Positions 17,201 to 27,867 of a DNA stretch of 64,000 nucleotides are shown piece after piece. The notes under the pieces are model-generated. The model was given only the letters and a program-made list of their open reading frames with translations. It was not told where the DNA came from and did no database searches. The position numbers were made by a program, and so were the translations under genes. Position 1 is the first letter of the stretch; each line of letters begins with the position of its first letter. The stretch covers positions 682,001 through 746,000 of the forward strand of contig NZ_CP114780.1 in the NCBI RefSeq assembly GCF_027359415.1, in the 5' to 3' direction. This stretch comes from Prochlorococcus marinus str. MIT 0918 (lineage in GTDB: Bacteria; Cyanobacteriota; Cyanobacteriia; PCC-6307; Cyanobiaceae).

Positions 17201-18157
17201 TTATAGCCCGCCAAGCAAAGCAGCTAAAAGAGCTTGTTGCACATGCAAACGATTTTCAGCCTGATCAAATATTTTGCTGGCATTACTTTCAAAAACCTCT
17301 TCACTAATTTCTTCTCCTCTGTGCGCAGGCAAACAATGCAAAACTATTGAATCTTTATGAGATTTTGCCATCAAACTTTTATCAACCGTAAATCCCTGAA
17401 AAGAATCCTTTCTTTGCAATTGCTCTTTTTCTTGTCCCATAGATGCCCAAACATCAGTATAAACAACATGAGCTCCTTCTACTACTTCCAAAGGATCATT
17501 TGATATTTCTATTCGTGATGCTGAACCTGCTAGTGCTTTTGCTTGTTTAATAATTAGTGATAAAGGTTCAAAGCCTTTTGGAGAAGCTATATGAACATCT
17601 ACTCCTAAAATAGCTCCACATATCATTAAAGAATTAGCAACATTATTTCCATCTCCTATATATGAAAGTTTTAAGCCATCAAAACTACCAAATACTTCCT
17701 TGATAGTAAGAAAATCAGCTAAAGCTTGACATGGATGTTCTAAATCTGTAAGTGCATTAATAATAGGAATAGAAGCCCATTTAGCATAGTTTAGAATTTC
17801 ATCGTTAGAATAAGTTCTTATTGCTAACACATCACAATAACGACTTAAGACTCTTGCAGTATCTCTAACAGGCTCGCCTCTTCCTACCTGAGTTGCTTGC
17901 AAGCTTAAATCAATTGTTTGTCCCCCTAGTCTTGCTATTGCAACTTGAAAACTTACTCTTGTTCTCGTCGAAGCCTTACTAAAAAGCAATCCTAATACTC
18001 TATTCCCAAGGTCTATCCTGCGATTACCTTTTTTTAGTTGTGTTGCTAATTCCAAAAGAGCTGAAATCTGCTCTGATTTCAAGTCTGAGCAAGATATATA
18101 ATCGCAACCATTTAAGTTACTAAGTTGACTAGAGATTGATTGAGAAGACAAGTCCAT
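17201..18157 (-). CDS. argF: Ornithine carbamoyltransferase
   Basis: Makes citrulline from ornithine and carbamoyl phosphate in arginine synthesis. STRTRVSF at residues 63-70 is the carbamoyl-phosphate site. HPCQALAD near 141 and HCLPAHRGEE near 274 are the ornithine-side and catalytic motifs that separate it from aspartate carbamoyltransferase. The 318-residue length is normal. It is upstream of lexA on the same strand, but lexA has its own promoter in the 66-base gap. Another arginine gene, argD, lies far away in the window. Confidence 0.96.
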   Translation of the reverse strand: MDLSSQSISSQLSNLNGCDYISCSDLKSEQISALLELATQLKKGNRRIDLGNRVLGLLFSKASTRTRVSFQVAIARLGGQTIDLSLQATQVGRGEPVRDTARVLSRYCDVLAIRTYSNDEILNYAKWASIPIINALTDLEHPCQALADFLTIKEVFGSFDGLKLSYIGDGNNVANSLMICGAILGVDVHIASPKGFEPLSLIIKQAKALAGSASRIEISNDPLEVVEGAHVVYTDVWASMGQEKEQLQRKDSFQGFTVDKSLMAKSHKDSIVLHCLPAHRGEEISEEVFESNASKIFDQAENRLHVQQALLAALLGGL

Positions 18158-18224
18158 ATAAATACTCTTAAATTAAATTTATCGGTAGAAAATGCTAATT
18201 AGTAAAATATAAATTTAAAGCTAT

Positions 18225-20084
18225 TTATGGCAATACAGTTTCTGAAAGTAAAGATTTTAAATCATCACCCTCAATAACCTCCTTCTCTAGAATCATTTGA
18301 GCAATATTTTCTAATAAAGGCAAATTACGTCTAAGGATATTTAAAGCACTTTCATGAGCCTCATCAACAAGACTTCTTACTTCTTTATCAATCGCTTGAG
18401 CAGTAGCATCACTCACTGCCCTTCTTGGATTATTATTTCCTCCTAAAAACGTACCTCCTCCTTGCTTGTCATAAGCCAAAGGGCCCAAGATGTCACTCAT
18501 TCCATAAGTACTTACCATTTGTTCAGCTAAATCAGTTGCTCTTTGCAAATCATTTGATGCTCCAGTAGTTATTTTCCCAAATATGATTTCCTCAGCAGAC
18601 CTTCCTCCAAGCAGAGTTGCAATTTGACCTTTCAACTCATCCTTAGAATTGAGGAATCTTTCCTCAGTAGGAAGCTGCAAAGTATATCCAAGAGCACTCA
18701 TACCTCTTGGTACTATTGAAATTTTAGCCACTTTGCTACCACCAGGCATTAGATGTCCAACAATTGCGTGGCCTACTTCATGATAAGCAACTACTTTCTT
18801 TTCATCTTCTTGGAGAACCCTGCTTTTCTTTTCTAAACCAGCTACTACTCTCTCAATAGCCTCATTTAAGTCTTGTTGCTCTACTTTCTTTCTTTTATTT
18901 CTGGCTGCTAATAACGCAGCTTCATTAACCATATTAGCGAGATCTGCTCCAGCAAAACCACTCGTTGCTTGAGCGATTAAATCCAAATCAATTCCTTCAG
19001 ATAATTTGACCTTTTTCGTATAAATCTCAAGGATAGTTTTTCTTCCAGAAAGATCAGGCCTGTCTACCAAAACTTGTCTATCAAAACGTCCTGGTCTTAG
19101 AAGAGCTGCATCAAGAACCTCTGGTTGGTTAGTAGCTGCTAAAACAATTACTGGTTTATCTGCTGAAGAGAACCCATCCATTTCTGTAAGTAATTGATTA
19201 AGAGTTTGTTCTCTTTCATCGTTTCCTCCCACAACGCCCATAGATCCAGATCTACTTTTACCAATCGCATCTAATTCATCAATGAAAATGATACATGGTG
19301 CTTTTTTCTTAGCTTGTTCAAATAAATCTCTAACTCTTGCAGCACCAGCTCCAACAAAAAGCTCTACAAATTCTGATCCTGAAATAATAAAGAAAGGAAC
19401 TTCTGCTTCACCTGCGACAGCTTTAGAAAGCAATGTTTTACCCGTCCCTGGAGGGCCTACTAAGAGAACACCTTTTGGTATGCGCGCTCCAATATCAGAA
19501 TAACGTTGTGGCCTTTTTAGAAAATCAACTATCTCCGTCAATTCATCTTTAGCTTCATCTACTCCTGCAACATCATCAAAAGTAACCCTTGATTCTTCAC
19601 CGGGAACATATACTTTTGCTTTGCTCTTAGTAAAGCTGAGCGCACCTTGGGCACCTCCCCCTCCCATACTACGGCGTGCAAAAAATTGGAGAACTAAAAT
19701 GAAAATTAATGGTGGTACAACCCAGCTAAGAATTGTTGTAAAAATGTTTGGCTTCTTTGGAGGAGCTGCTGCAAATTCTACGCCCTTACTTTCTAATCTC
19801 TGAGGCAGATCCATATCAAAGATAGGAGTGGTTGCCAACACTGAAGGTGTCCCTTCTACAGGAGAAGAAAGTTCATAACGTATTTGCTCCTGCGTGATAT
19901 ATGCCCTTTTAACTGCTCCATCATTAACTTGATCTATAAACAAAGAATATGGAACTCTTGGGACTTGCATATTTTGATTTGGAAGAAAGCTGCTAAAAAG
20001 CAAAAGAGCTCCAAACCCAATCAAAACAAGATTTATTATCCCAAAACGTCTATTTGGTTGATTCTCATCTTGGCGAATAGGCAT
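18225..20084 (-). CDS. ftsH: ATP-dependent zinc metalloprotease FtsH
   Basis: Membrane-anchored AAA protease, 619 residues. In cyanobacteria its kin degrade damaged photosystem II D1 and other membrane proteins. The N-terminus has two spans (about 15-33 and 118-138) around a lumenal segment. The AAA module has Walker A GPPGTGKT near 208 and [11 protein letters not shown], with the second region of homology [10 protein letters not shown]. The zinc site is HEVGH near 435. All active residues are present. Cyanobacteria carry several FtsH forms, and which one this is cannot be settled without alignment. Confidence 0.95.
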   Translation of the reverse strand: MPIRQDENQPNRRFGIINLVLIGFGALLLFSSFLPNQNMQVPRVPYSLFIDQVNDGAVKRAYITQEQIRYELSSPVEGTPSVLATTPIFDMDLPQRLESKGVEFAAAPPKKPNIFTTILSWVVPPLIFILVLQFFARRSMGGGGAQGALSFTKSKAKVYVPGEESRVTFDDVAGVDEAKDELTEIVDFLKRPQRYSDIGARIPKGVLLVGPPGTGKTLLSKAVAGEAEVPFFIISGSEFVELFVGAGAARVRDLFEQAKKKAPCIIFIDELDAIGKSRSGSMGVVGGNDEREQTLNQLLTEMDGFSSADKPVIVLAATNQPEVLDAALLRPGRFDRQVLVDRPDLSGRKTILEIYTKKVKLSEGIDLDLIAQATSGFAGADLANMVNEAALLAARNKRKKVEQQDLNEAIERVVAGLEKKSRVLQEDEKKVVAYHEVGHAIVGHLMPGGSKVAKISIVPRGMSALGYTLQLPTEERFLNSKDELKGQIATLLGGRSAEEIIFGKITTGASNDLQRATDLAEQMVSTYGMSDILGPLAYDKQGGGTFLGGNNNPRRAVSDATAQAIDKEVRSLVDEAHESALNILRRNLPLLENIAQMILEKEVIEGDDLKSLLSETVLP

Positions 20085-20181
20085 GAGAATAAAAATGAAG
20101 TGGATACAAAGCTAACAAATATGAGCAAGTCGCAGAACAAAAATGGGGTGTAAAGACCGAACGAGATGAAAATTTACGCCA

Positions 20182-21282
20182 TTAATACTCCCCTAAAACC
20201 ATTTTAAAAACAAAGTCCTCTCCTGTTCTTGAAGAAGCTATTTCAGACAATTTTATAACTTGCTCCATAGAACTAAATCCTAGATCACAAAGAGGAGTCA
20301 TTGCTGAAACGCCACCTAATAATTTAGGCGCTATAAAAAGTACTAATTCTTGAACACAATTCTGATTTATTGCAGTTGTTGCTAAAGAAGGGCCGCATTC
20401 CCAAAGAACCTTGTTGCATCCATATTCTGCTAAACGTTCTAGTAATTTTTTTGGTGTACTCTTTGAGAGAGGTAATCTTTTAGGCCCATTAGGTAAGTTT
20501 TCTAGTAACTCTGGATTACTTTCAGGGCCATAACAAATTAATGTTTTCGCCAAATCCGTTTTCCAAATTTTTGCATTACTAGGAAGATCTAAACTTGAAC
20601 TAAAAACAACCCTTAATGGCTCAGTTTCAGCAAGCCCTCTAGAAGTTAAAAGCGGGTCATCATTGCGAACTGTGCTTCCTCCAACTATTACTGCATCACA
20701 TTTGGCTCGTAAACAATGAACTGAATTTCTAGATATTTCTCCACTTATCCATTTACTAGATCCATTAGGCAATCCGATTCGACCGTCAAGGCTCATAGCC
20801 CATTTTAGTACTCCCCAGGATCTACCTGTCCGATTTCTAAAAATAAATGCTCTATTTAGATAAGAGGCTTCTTTTTCCAGCACTCCTGTAATAACTTCTA
20901 TACCTGCTTTTTTTAGCAAAGATATCCCTTTCCCTGAAACTCTTGGGTCTGGGTCTTTAATTCCAATAACAACCCTTGAAAGACCAGCTTTTAAGATTGC
21001 TTCTGTACAAGGAGGCGTTTTCCCTTGATGACAACAAGGCTCAAGATTAACAATAAGTGTTCCATTCTTTGATAAAGCTCCTGCTTGAGCTAAAGCTTCT
21101 ACTTCTGCATGAGGCTCTCCTGCCAAAGAATGAAACCCTTCACCAACCAGTTGATTGTTAACATCTAATATCACAGCTCCAACTAGTGGATTTGGACTGG
21201 TTTGGCCATCTGCTAAAGAAGCCAACTCCAATACTCGCCTCATCCAAGAAGTCCAAACTTGATTAATTGACTTAATTGTCAT
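20182..21282 (-). CDS. ribD: Bifunctional riboflavin biosynthesis deaminase/reductase
   Basis: Second and third steps of riboflavin synthesis: a zinc pyrimidine deaminase followed by an NADPH reductase. HAEVEAL and PCCHQGKTPPC supply the zinc ligands in the N-terminal half. The C-terminal half has KWAMSLDGRIG and AVIVGGSTVRNDDP, standard for the reductase. I chose the ATG at 21282 (MTIKSINQ), which gives a family-like N-terminus. An upstream in-frame start at 21321 would only add residues read through the DUF3122 gene. It overlaps that gene by 11 bases, so the two are likely co-transcribed. Confidence 0.93.
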   Translation of the reverse strand: MTIKSINQVWTSWMRRVLELASLADGQTSPNPLVGAVILDVNNQLVGEGFHSLAGEPHAEVEALAQAGALSKNGTLIVNLEPCCHQGKTPPCTEAILKAGLSRVVIGIKDPDPRVSGKGISLLKKAGIEVITGVLEKEASYLNRAFIFRNRTGRSWGVLKWAMSLDGRIGLPNGSSKWISGEISRNSVHCLRAKCDAVIVGGSTVRNDDPLLTSRGLAETEPLRVVFSSSLDLPSNAKIWKTDLAKTLICYGPESNPELLENLPNGPKRLPLSKSTPKKLLERLAEYGCNKVLWECGPSLATTAINQNCVQELVLFIAPKLLGGVSAMTPLCDLGFSSMEQVIKLSEIASSRTGEDFVFKMVLGEY

Positions 21283-21799
21283 TTTGCATTTTGGTCGTTG
21301 AAGCAAGTGTTTGCCATTCACTTACAACATATGGAGGAACTGGCAACTCTGTAAAACCTCGTTCTAAAGATAATCTTAAAGGTCTAGGCTTCTTTATTTC
21401 TTTGAGCATAGGTTCTATTAAAAACTCCACAGCTGCTTCTCTTTTATCATTAAACAATTGAGAATTATCCAGGGTTACATCTTCTAAATCCCAAAATTTA
21501 ATTCCTGAAGAAATTCTTAAAGGTGTTGGATGACTAATTCTAAGGCTTCCTTTAAAACCAATAATTCTAAGGACTATTCTATTATCATTATCTGATAATG
21601 GGTAAACAACTAACTGCCAACTTTGTGAATCCAAATCTCGCAAGTTCTCTATACTTCTTTGAACACCAACTCCATTAGTATTCTCAGTAAAATCTAATTT
21701 TGCTTCAGCCTTTAATGGGTTAAATGTAAGCAAAATGACTAATGTTAGACAATGCAATAGAAATTTTTTTATTGTTTTTCTAAATAGCACTTTATTCAC
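21272..21799 (-). CDS. DUF3122 family exported protein
   Basis: A 175-residue cyanobacterial protein that appears to belong to DUF3122; no function is known. It starts with GTG and a basic stretch plus hydrophobic core (FLLHCLTLVILLTF, about 13-26) ending near AEA, which looks like a signal peptide. The mature part is a small soluble domain with NRIVLRIIGFKGSLRI and ELPVPPYVVSEW. It probably acts in the periplasm or lumen. It overlaps the upstream small gene by 8 bases and ribD by 11, making a three-gene unit. Confidence 0.75.
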   Translation of the reverse strand: MNKVLFRKTIKKFLLHCLTLVILLTFNPLKAEAKLDFTENTNGVGVQRSIENLRDLDSQSWQLVVYPLSDNDNRIVLRIIGFKGSLRISHPTPLRISSGIKFWDLEDVTLDNSQLFNDKREAAVEFLIEPMLKEIKKPRPLRLSLERGFTELPVPPYVVSEWQTLASTTKMQNDN

Positions 21800-22070
21800 T
21801 TTGAATCACCTCTGAGTCAAGTAATGAATCAAGAGTCTTACATGACCTGACCAAAGCTTGATATTTAATCAAAATTCGTCGGTTTCGATTAATAAATTCA
21901 GCAGGGTCAATAGACTCTCTACTATCAAAGTTGAAGGCAGTTTCATTTGAATCCAACAGTTCCAAATCTTTTTGTTGTTGAATCAATGCGATCAAAATTT
22001 CATGTTGTCGCTGACGCCTAATAGAATCTTTAGACACCTGGCTGTTTGACTTGTCCAATGAATCTTTCAA
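21792..22070 (-). CDS. Small cyanobacterial conserved-type protein, unknown function
   Basis: A 92-residue soluble, charged, probably helical protein with no domain I recognise. The middle has HEILIALIQQQKDLELL, then INRNRRILIKYQALVRSCKTL, consistent with two or three helices. The TTG start at 22070 is the only reasonable one. It overlaps the DUF3122 gene by 8 bases and is divergent from cbiET. The tight coupling argues that it is a real gene. Confidence 0.65.
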   Translation of the reverse strand: MKDSLDKSNSQVSKDSIRRQRQHEILIALIQQQKDLELLDSNETAFNFDSRESIDPAEFINRNRRILIKYQALVRSCKTLDSLLDSEVIQSE

Positions 22071-22118
22071 TAACCAAGAAGAATCTAATCAATCAAGGGT
22101 TTAAATCAGGAGTTTAAT

Positions 22119-23435
22119 ATGACAAGAAGCAATACAAATACAAAAAACGAATCTAATACTATTGAAGTGATAGGCGTTCCTGCATCTGGAGTAGTTGATC
22201 TTTGTACCTCTCTACAGAATTTAATTTTATCGGGAGAAAAGATATCAGCGCCTAAAAGACTTTTAAGTCCTTTAATTAATTGGTGGAAAGCTCAACATTC
22301 AAAAAAACCCTTCCCAGATTTCTTCCCAAGTGATAAGCCAATGGAACTAATATCTTGGCTTAAAAAACAAGATAAAAAAACTATTTTACTTGCAACTGGA
22401 GATCCTCTTTGGTTTGGAATTGGAAGAATATTGATTGAACATTTTCCAAGGGAGAAAATCACTTTCCACCCTTCTCCAACCTCCTTGCAATTAGCTTTCT
22501 CTCGTTTAGCAAGGCCTTGGCAAGATGCAACATGGACAAGTCTTCATGGCAGAGAGTCAATCTCTCTATTAAAACTTTTAAAAACAAGCCCCGAGACAAT
22601 TGGGATACTTATAGATCCAAACAATGGTGGAGCAAAAGAAGTCAGAGAGATTTTATTTTCACTTGGCCTTGAATATGATTATTTCTTCTGGATATTTGAA
22701 AAGGTTGGGGATGTTAATGAAAAAATCTACAAATTATCACCCGACGAAGAGTTACCCTATATTGACCCACTTCATTTAGTTATTTTAATAAGGAATAAAG
22801 AGAAAAAGCATAAAAGAAAAGACATACCGCTTTTTGGAATCGAAGACGACTTTTTTAAACAATATGACGATAGGCCAGGCCTAATGACAAAAAGAGAAGT
22901 ACGTATTCAAGTATTAGCAGATCTTGAATTACCAAAAAACGGAGTCATATGGGATGTTGGTGCAGGAGTAGGTAGCATTGGGCTGGAAGCTTTACGAATA
23001 AGTCCAAACCTGCAATTACTTTGTATCGATAAGCGAATAGGGAGCAAGAGCCTAATCGAAGAAAATGCAAATCTTCTTTCAGTTAAACCAGAGAAAATAA
23101 TTGAAGCAGAAGCATTAGATGTTCTGGTTAAAGAAGAAATTCCTATATATATATCAAAACCCAAAAGAGTCATATTAGGGGGAGGCAGTTATAAGAAAAT
23201 TGAACTTTTGAAAAAGATATTAAGAAACCTTTGCCCAGGAGGAATAATAGTTATCCCTCTTGCAACGATAGATAATTTAGAAAAAATAATGAGTATTCTA
23301 AGAGGTGCTAAATGCAAGTTAAAAATAAGTCAACACCAAAATTATAGAGGTGTCCCATTAAAGCAAGGGACTCGTTTCCAACCTATGAATCCTGTTTTTA
23401 TTATCAAAGCAAAACTAGAAAAAAAACTTTTATAA
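22119..23435 (+). CDS. cobL: Precorrin-6Y C5,15-methyltransferase (decarboxylating), CbiE-CbiT fusion
   Basis: Cobamide (B12-type) corrin ring synthesis: methylation at C5 and C15 with decarboxylation. The N-terminal half (about 1-230) is the CbiE tetrapyrrole methylase with VIGVPASGVVDL and LATGDPLWFGIG. The C-terminal half (about 250-438) is the CbiT S-adenosylmethionine methylase with WDVGAGVGSIGLEAL and LGGGSYKK. Fusion is usual in cyanobacteria, and 438 residues fits. Its stop is one base from the stop of the convergent nadK. Confidence 0.9.
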   Translation: MTRSNTNTKNESNTIEVIGVPASGVVDLCTSLQNLILSGEKISAPKRLLSPLINWWKAQHSKKPFPDFFPSDKPMELISWLKKQDKKTILLATGDPLWFGIGRILIEHFPREKITFHPSPTSLQLAFSRLARPWQDATWTSLHGRESISLLKLLKTSPETIGILIDPNNGGAKEVREILFSLGLEYDYFFWIFEKVGDVNEKIYKLSPDEELPYIDPLHLVILIRNKEKKHKRKDIPLFGIEDDFFKQYDDRPGLMTKREVRIQVLADLELPKNGVIWDVGAGVGSIGLEALRISPNLQLLCIDKRIGSKSLIEENANLLSVKPEKIIEAEALDVLVKEEIPIYISKPKRVILGGGSYKKIELLKKILRNLCPGGIIVIPLATIDNLEKIMSILRGAKCKLKISQHQNYRGVPLKQGTRFQPMNPVFIIKAKLEKKLL

Positions 23436-23436
23436 A

Positions 23437-24348
23437 CTAATCTTTTTCAGGTTTTGCTACATGTGGCAATCCCCATCCCAATTTATTTCTAAGTACTTGA
23501 AAAAACTCATGGTCAGATAGCCTGATAAACCTAACAGGATGATTACTTCTACGAATCAAAACTCTATCTTCAGGCCATACATAACAACCTGCAGTACCAT
23601 CAACTACCATCATTAATCTCTCCGGGGTAGCAGGGAAAACAGTTACAGGTTCTACGTCACTAAAAACAAGTGCTCTTGATGCTAAAGAATGAGGAGCTAT
23701 TGGGGTTAACTGAAGCACTGGACAGTCAGGAGTAATTACTGGTCCACCTGCACTGAGAGAATAAGCGGTAGATCCTGTAGGTGTTGAAAGGATTACCCCA
23801 TCAGCAGCTATATCAACAGGTGCATGCTTTCCTATAGATATCTCAAAATGACACATACTTGTAAGAGGTTCTCTATGTAATGCCATTTCATTAAGACAAA
23901 GTGCTTCCCACCTTCTTTGATCACCTCTCATAACACTTACTACTAAACTTGTTCTCTCTTCGATATTCCATTGAGTTGATAGAAGTTGATCGATAGCTCT
24001 ATCTAAATCTGGCAAGTAAGTCTCTGCTAAAAAACCTAGATGACCTGTGTTTATAGTAAGTATTGGTATTTGCAAAGGAGCAGTTTGCCTTGCTGCTGAA
24101 AGCACTGTTCCATCACCACCCAATACAATTGCTAATTTCATAGACTTATCAAAACCATCTGGCACACAAGCGTTATAACCAAGGGTTCTCATATGTTGAT
24201 CAGGATTAGCAAAACCAACCATCCCACCTGAGCTACTTGCTAGAACTACTTCATAACCTGCTTTTTCAAGCCTTTTATGGATATTCTGAGCTGTCTCTAA
24301 AGCAAGCTCTTTACCATCATTAAAAATTAGTCCTAATCGACTAGGCAC
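23437..24348 (-). CDS. nadK: NAD kinase
   Basis: Phosphorylates NAD to NADP, 303 residues. [11 protein letters not shown] near residue 95 is the diagnostic motif, followed by [10 protein letters not shown] and, near 200, a conserved stretch [17 protein letters not shown]. The start is GTG. Cyanobacteria carry two NAD kinases, and this one cannot be assigned to either group by eye. It is tail-to-tail with cobL with a single-base gap and no terminator between them. Confidence 0.94.
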   Translation of the reverse strand: MPSRLGLIFNDGKELALETAQNIHKRLEKAGYEVVLASSSGGMVGFANPDQHMRTLGYNACVPDGFDKSMKLAIVLGGDGTVLSAARQTAPLQIPILTINTGHLGFLAETYLPDLDRAIDQLLSTQWNIEERTSLVVSVMRGDQRRWEALCLNEMALHREPLTSMCHFEISIGKHAPVDIAADGVILSTPTGSTAYSLSAGGPVITPDCPVLQLTPIAPHSLASRALVFSDVEPVTVFPATPERLMMVVDGTAGCYVWPEDRVLIRRSNHPVRFIRLSDHEFFQVLRNKLGWGLPHVAKPEKD

Positions 24349-24438
24349 TAATAAAAAACTTAAACAACATTTTCAGTCTAATTAAAACTTTATTTTTAAG
24401 AAAATTCTAATTTAAAAAATATAAGAATCTCCCGAAAA

Positions 24439-25446
24439 TTAAAACTGATCCAAAAATCTAAGATCACTTGTATAAAACCTTCTAATATCATCGATACCGT
24501 GCTTAACCATACAAAACCGCTCTACTCCTACTCCAGCTGCAAAACCAGACCATCTCTCTGGGTCAAGATCTAATCCCTCTAAAACAGAAGGGTCAACCAT
24601 TCCACATCCCATAACCTCAAGCCACTTACCTCTCCATTGAACATCTACCTCAGCAGAAGGCTCGGTAAATGGGAAATAACTAGCTCTAAATCGCACTGGT
24701 AAATCTCCAAAAAATGCCTTTAGGAATGCCATAACAGTTCCTCGGAGATGACTGAAATCCAACCCTTCATCAATAGCTAAAACTTCTACTTGATGAAAAA
24801 CTGGTGAGTGGGTTGCATCAACCGCATCTCTTCGAAAAACTCTTCCTGGAGCAACAATTCTTATCGGAGGAGAATTTTTTTCTAAACACCTTATCTGTAC
24901 TGGCGAAGTATGGGTTCTTAAAAGTAAATTATTTTCCAAATAAAAAGTATCCTGCATATCTCTTGCAGGATGGTCTTGAGGAATATTTAATGCTGCAAAG
25001 TTGTAATAATCATTTTCTATTTCAGGTCCTTCATTAACTTCATAACCAAGTCCACAAAAAAGATCAACTATTTCCTCAGACGTAGTTATTAAAGGATGTC
25101 TATGCCCAAAAGGCATTCCTATTGAAGGAGCAGTAACATCAATTCTTTCTTTTTCAATTAATTCATTCAGGTTTTTCTCTTTTAATTCTTTCAGACGTAT
25201 TTTCAAAAGATCCTGGATTTGTGTCTTTAATAAATTTGCCCTTTGCCCTACAACAGGCCGTTCTGATTTACTTAAACCGGCCATAGAACCTAGAATCTTG
25301 GACAAACGACCTTTCTTGCCAAGTAAATGAATTCGGAGTCGTTCTAAAGACTCAGCATCACTTAAATTAGAAATATCTTGTTCAGCTTCTTTTTCTAACC
25401 TCGCAAGGTCTGAATTTAGTTGATCAAGAGAAACGTTATTACTCAC
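24439..25446 (-). CDS. pheS: Phenylalanine-tRNA ligase alpha subunit
   Basis: Catalytic subunit of class II PheRS, which works as an alpha2-beta2 tetramer. An N-terminal coiled-coil arm (about 1-90) binds tRNA. The core shows GHRHPLITT, motif 2 with [16 protein letters not shown], and motif 3 [11 protein letters not shown]. The 335-residue length is normal, with a GTG start. pheT is not next to it, the usual cyanobacterial arrangement being split. It is divergent from surE with about 70 bases between starts. Confidence 0.96.
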   Translation of the reverse strand: MSNNVSLDQLNSDLARLEKEAEQDISNLSDAESLERLRIHLLGKKGRLSKILGSMAGLSKSERPVVGQRANLLKTQIQDLLKIRLKELKEKNLNELIEKERIDVTAPSIGMPFGHRHPLITTSEEIVDLFCGLGYEVNEGPEIENDYYNFAALNIPQDHPARDMQDTFYLENNLLLRTHTSPVQIRCLEKNSPPIRIVAPGRVFRRDAVDATHSPVFHQVEVLAIDEGLDFSHLRGTVMAFLKAFFGDLPVRFRASYFPFTEPSAEVDVQWRGKWLEVMGCGMVDPSVLEGLDLDPERWSGFAAGVGVERFCMVKHGIDDIRRFYTSDLRFLDQF

Positions 25447-25518
25447 AGGGGGAAGAGACTCAATAGAAATTTTAAATCAATCATGGTGACTAATTTTGAC
25501 AAAAAACGAAATTCATCA

Positions 25519-26310
25519 ATGACTTCTTTGAAAATTTTAATTAGTAATGATGATGGAGTCTTTGCTAAAGGTATAAGAACTCTTGCTATTGCAGCCGCAA
25601 ATCGGGGGCATAAAGTCACAGTTGTTTGTCCTGATCAAGAAAGATCAGCAACAGGCCATGGACTTACATTGCAAGCTCCTATACGAGCAGAAAAAGCTAA
25701 TGAATTATTTGATCATTCTATCCAAGCCTGGGGTTGCAATGGAACGCCAGCAGATTGTGTGAAGCTTGCTCTAAATGAAATCTTAGAGGAGAAACCTGAT
25801 CTAATTCTTTCAGGCATAAATCATGGGCCTAATTTAGGTACAGATATTTTCTGCTCTGGCACAGTAGCTGCAGCACTGGAAGGAACACTAGTAGGCATTC
25901 CTTCTCTTGCTGTAAGTGTTGCAAGTTTTCAATGGCGACACTTTGATTTTGCAGGAGATTTAGCATTAAAGATTGCAGAAAAAGCCTTAAATCAATTTTG
26001 GCCTGAGAATCTACTTCTAAATTTAAATGTCCCACCATGCAATCCATCAGAAATGGGAAATTTAGCCTGGACTAGACTTTCAATTAGACAATATCAAGAA
26101 CAATTTAGTAAACGAAAAGACCCCAGAGGTAATACCTACTATTGGATGGCTGGTGAAGCAGTGAAAGATTTAAAATCTGCAGGTGATGGCCCTATTGAGT
26201 GGCCAAGCGATGTCTCTCAAATAGAATCCCAATCCCCTTCTTTAACTCCTATACAACCAGATTTATTCTGGAGAGGGAATATATCTGAGTTACCAAAGTT
26301 ATTAATATAA
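25519..26310 (+). CDS. surE: 5'-nucleotidase SurE
   Basis: Metal-dependent nucleoside monophosphate phosphatase. The N-terminus [15 protein letters not shown] carries the metal-binding Asp pair and [12 protein letters not shown] the phosphate loop. [22 protein letters not shown] is present in short form near residue 95. The ATG at 25519 (MTSLKIL) is chosen because SurE proteins begin right at this strand. In-frame starts at 25483 and 25420 exist, but the latter runs into pheS. Length is 263, normal. It stops three bases before the stop of the convergent DUF3611 gene. Confidence 0.93.
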   Translation: MTSLKILISNDDGVFAKGIRTLAIAAANRGHKVTVVCPDQERSATGHGLTLQAPIRAEKANELFDHSIQAWGCNGTPADCVKLALNEILEEKPDLILSGINHGPNLGTDIFCSGTVAAALEGTLVGIPSLAVSVASFQWRHFDFAGDLALKIAEKALNQFWPENLLLNLNVPPCNPSEMGNLAWTRLSIRQYQEQFSKRKDPRGNTYYWMAGEAVKDLKSAGDGPIEWPSDVSQIESQSPSLTPIQPDLFWRGNISELPKLLI

Positions 26311-26313
26311 AAT

Positions 26314-26877
26314 TTATTTAACGCGATAAATCCTTTGAAGTAACCAAAGAGAAAAAATCAATCCAATTAAATGAGCAAATAAAACCTGTGTATTACTTAA
26401 CACTGAAAGCATTTCCAAAGACGTAATAGGATAATTTTCCATTGATCTCATTCCAGCTCCTATCGAAATACCTGGCGCTTGCATTGAAGCCTGAACAAAC
26501 AATGCACCTGCTAAAGATTGATAACCAACTGAAGAAAAAACTAATCCTAAAAGATCTACAAATACTCCTCTTTTTAACAACCGACTTGTTTCACCTCTAC
26601 TTGGACGAGCAGGAGTATTAATGGCCCTACCAGTACGAACTATCAACCATCCCTGCCAAAGACTGTATAACAATAATAGGAAAGACAAACTGGTCAATGA
26701 CAAACCAGGCCCTAATCCCAAAGCTCTCTCAGAATTTCTAGCCAAGCTGCTTCCTACATTGTTAAAAAGCAACACCCCTACTACAACAACTCCAAGTACT
26801 GTTTGGATCCAAAACCGGATCCAACCAATTCGACGCATGCCTAAAGCAAGCAAAGGGAAATCGGGCTGGTCAGCCAT
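26314..26877 (-). CDS. DUF3611 family membrane protein (Tic21-like)
   Basis: A 187-residue membrane protein with about four hydrophobic spans (near 24-42, 60-80, 105-125 and 160-180). The family is DUF3611, shared by cyanobacteria and plastids. To my knowledge the plastid member Tic21/PIC1 has been linked to protein import or iron transport, with no settled function in bacteria. Features include GFVDLLGLVFSSVG-like spans and a basic linker RPSRGETSRLLKRG. It is a single-gene unit, convergent with surE and divergent from ribF. Confidence 0.7.
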   Translation of the reverse strand: MADQPDFPLLALGMRRIGWIRFWIQTVLGVVVVGVLLFNNVGSSLARNSERALGLGPGLSLTSLSFLLLLYSLWQGWLIVRTGRAINTPARPSRGETSRLLKRGVFVDLLGLVFSSVGYQSLAGALFVQASMQAPGISIGAGMRSMENYPITSLEMLSVLSNTQVLFAHLIGLIFSLWLLQRIYRVK

Positions 26878-26937
26878 TACAAAAACATGGGCAGTAATTC
26901 AAACTTGCCATCTAATTGAGAAAATTGCACGTTCATC

Positions 26938-27849
26938 TTGATACCACTCTGTTCGCCACTTGAAGCTCAACTTCCAACTGCTCTTGCTCTAGGCAGTTTT
27001 GATGGCCTTCATGCTGGTCATAAACGCGTTATTAGTGAAATAGCGTCTAGCAAAAATGGCATCCCAACATGTGTAAGCTTTTGGCCTCATCCTAGAGAAG
27101 TCCTTTATGGAGAATCTCGATTAAGACTTGATCTCCCATCTGAGAAGACACTACTTTTAGAACCTTTAGGTATCAAACAACTTGTACTAGTTCCTTTTAA
27201 TCAATCATTAGCATCTTTAAGTGCCAAAGATTTTTTTCATAAAATACTTTTAGAGGAATTACAAGCAAAACATATTTCTGTAGGTGCTAATTTCAGATTT
27301 GGTAAAAATAGAGAAGGTGATCCATCAACTTTATTAGAGCTTGGGAAAGATGCAAATATCAAAATAACTGTTGTTGAAATACTAAAGGATCAGAAAGGAA
27401 GAATGAGTAGTAGCAGAATTAGAGCCGCACTAAAAGCTGGCGATTTAAAAATGACTAAAGAGCTCTTAGGTAGACCATATCGCTTTCAAGGTGAAGTAGT
27501 CAGCGGGAAAGGCCTGGGAAAGCAAATAGGCTGGCCAACAGCTAATCTTCGCGTAGATGGAAGAAAACTACTCCCAGGGCCTGGTGTATATGCAGTATTA
27601 GCCAAAGAATCTTCGATGAAATCTTTTTCCCCAGCTGTTATGAATTTGGGGACACAACCAACAATTGATCCAAATACTCCATCAGCCACTGAGGTTCACT
27701 TATTGAATAAAGAAATAAACCTAAAAGGAAAAGAATTAACAGTTGAACCCGTAAAAAAGCTTAGAATTCAAAAAAAATTCGAATCCATCCAAGCCTTAAG
27801 TAATCAAATTCAATTAGATGCCAAATTAGCTCTTTCAATATTGACTTAA
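26938..27849 (+). CDS. ribF: Bifunctional riboflavin kinase/FMN adenylyltransferase
   Basis: Makes FMN and FAD from riboflavin. The N-terminal nucleotidyltransferase domain has GSFDGLHAGHKRVI near residue 18 and VGANFRFGKNREGD near 118, then SSSRIRAAL. The C-terminal flavokinase domain has GKGLGKQIGWPTANL and LLPGPGVYAV. All motifs are intact in 303 residues. A TTG start is used, and no ATG fits ahead of the first conserved strand. ribD lies about 6 kb away, not in an operon with it. Confidence 0.93.
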   Translation: MIPLCSPLEAQLPTALALGSFDGLHAGHKRVISEIASSKNGIPTCVSFWPHPREVLYGESRLRLDLPSEKTLLLEPLGIKQLVLVPFNQSLASLSAKDFFHKILLEELQAKHISVGANFRFGKNREGDPSTLLELGKDANIKITVVEILKDQKGRMSSSRIRAALKAGDLKMTKELLGRPYRFQGEVVSGKGLGKQIGWPTANLRVDGRKLLPGPGVYAVLAKESSMKSFSPAVMNLGTQPTIDPNTPSATEVHLLNKEINLKGKELTVEPVKKLRIQKKFESIQALSNQIQLDAKLALSILT

Positions 27850-27867
27850 ATATAAAATTGAATATGG

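Noticed and set aside
25420-25518. Longer SurE starting inside pheS
   Set aside because: The extra residues are the reverse of the pheS start and promoter; the family begins at [10 protein letters not shown].
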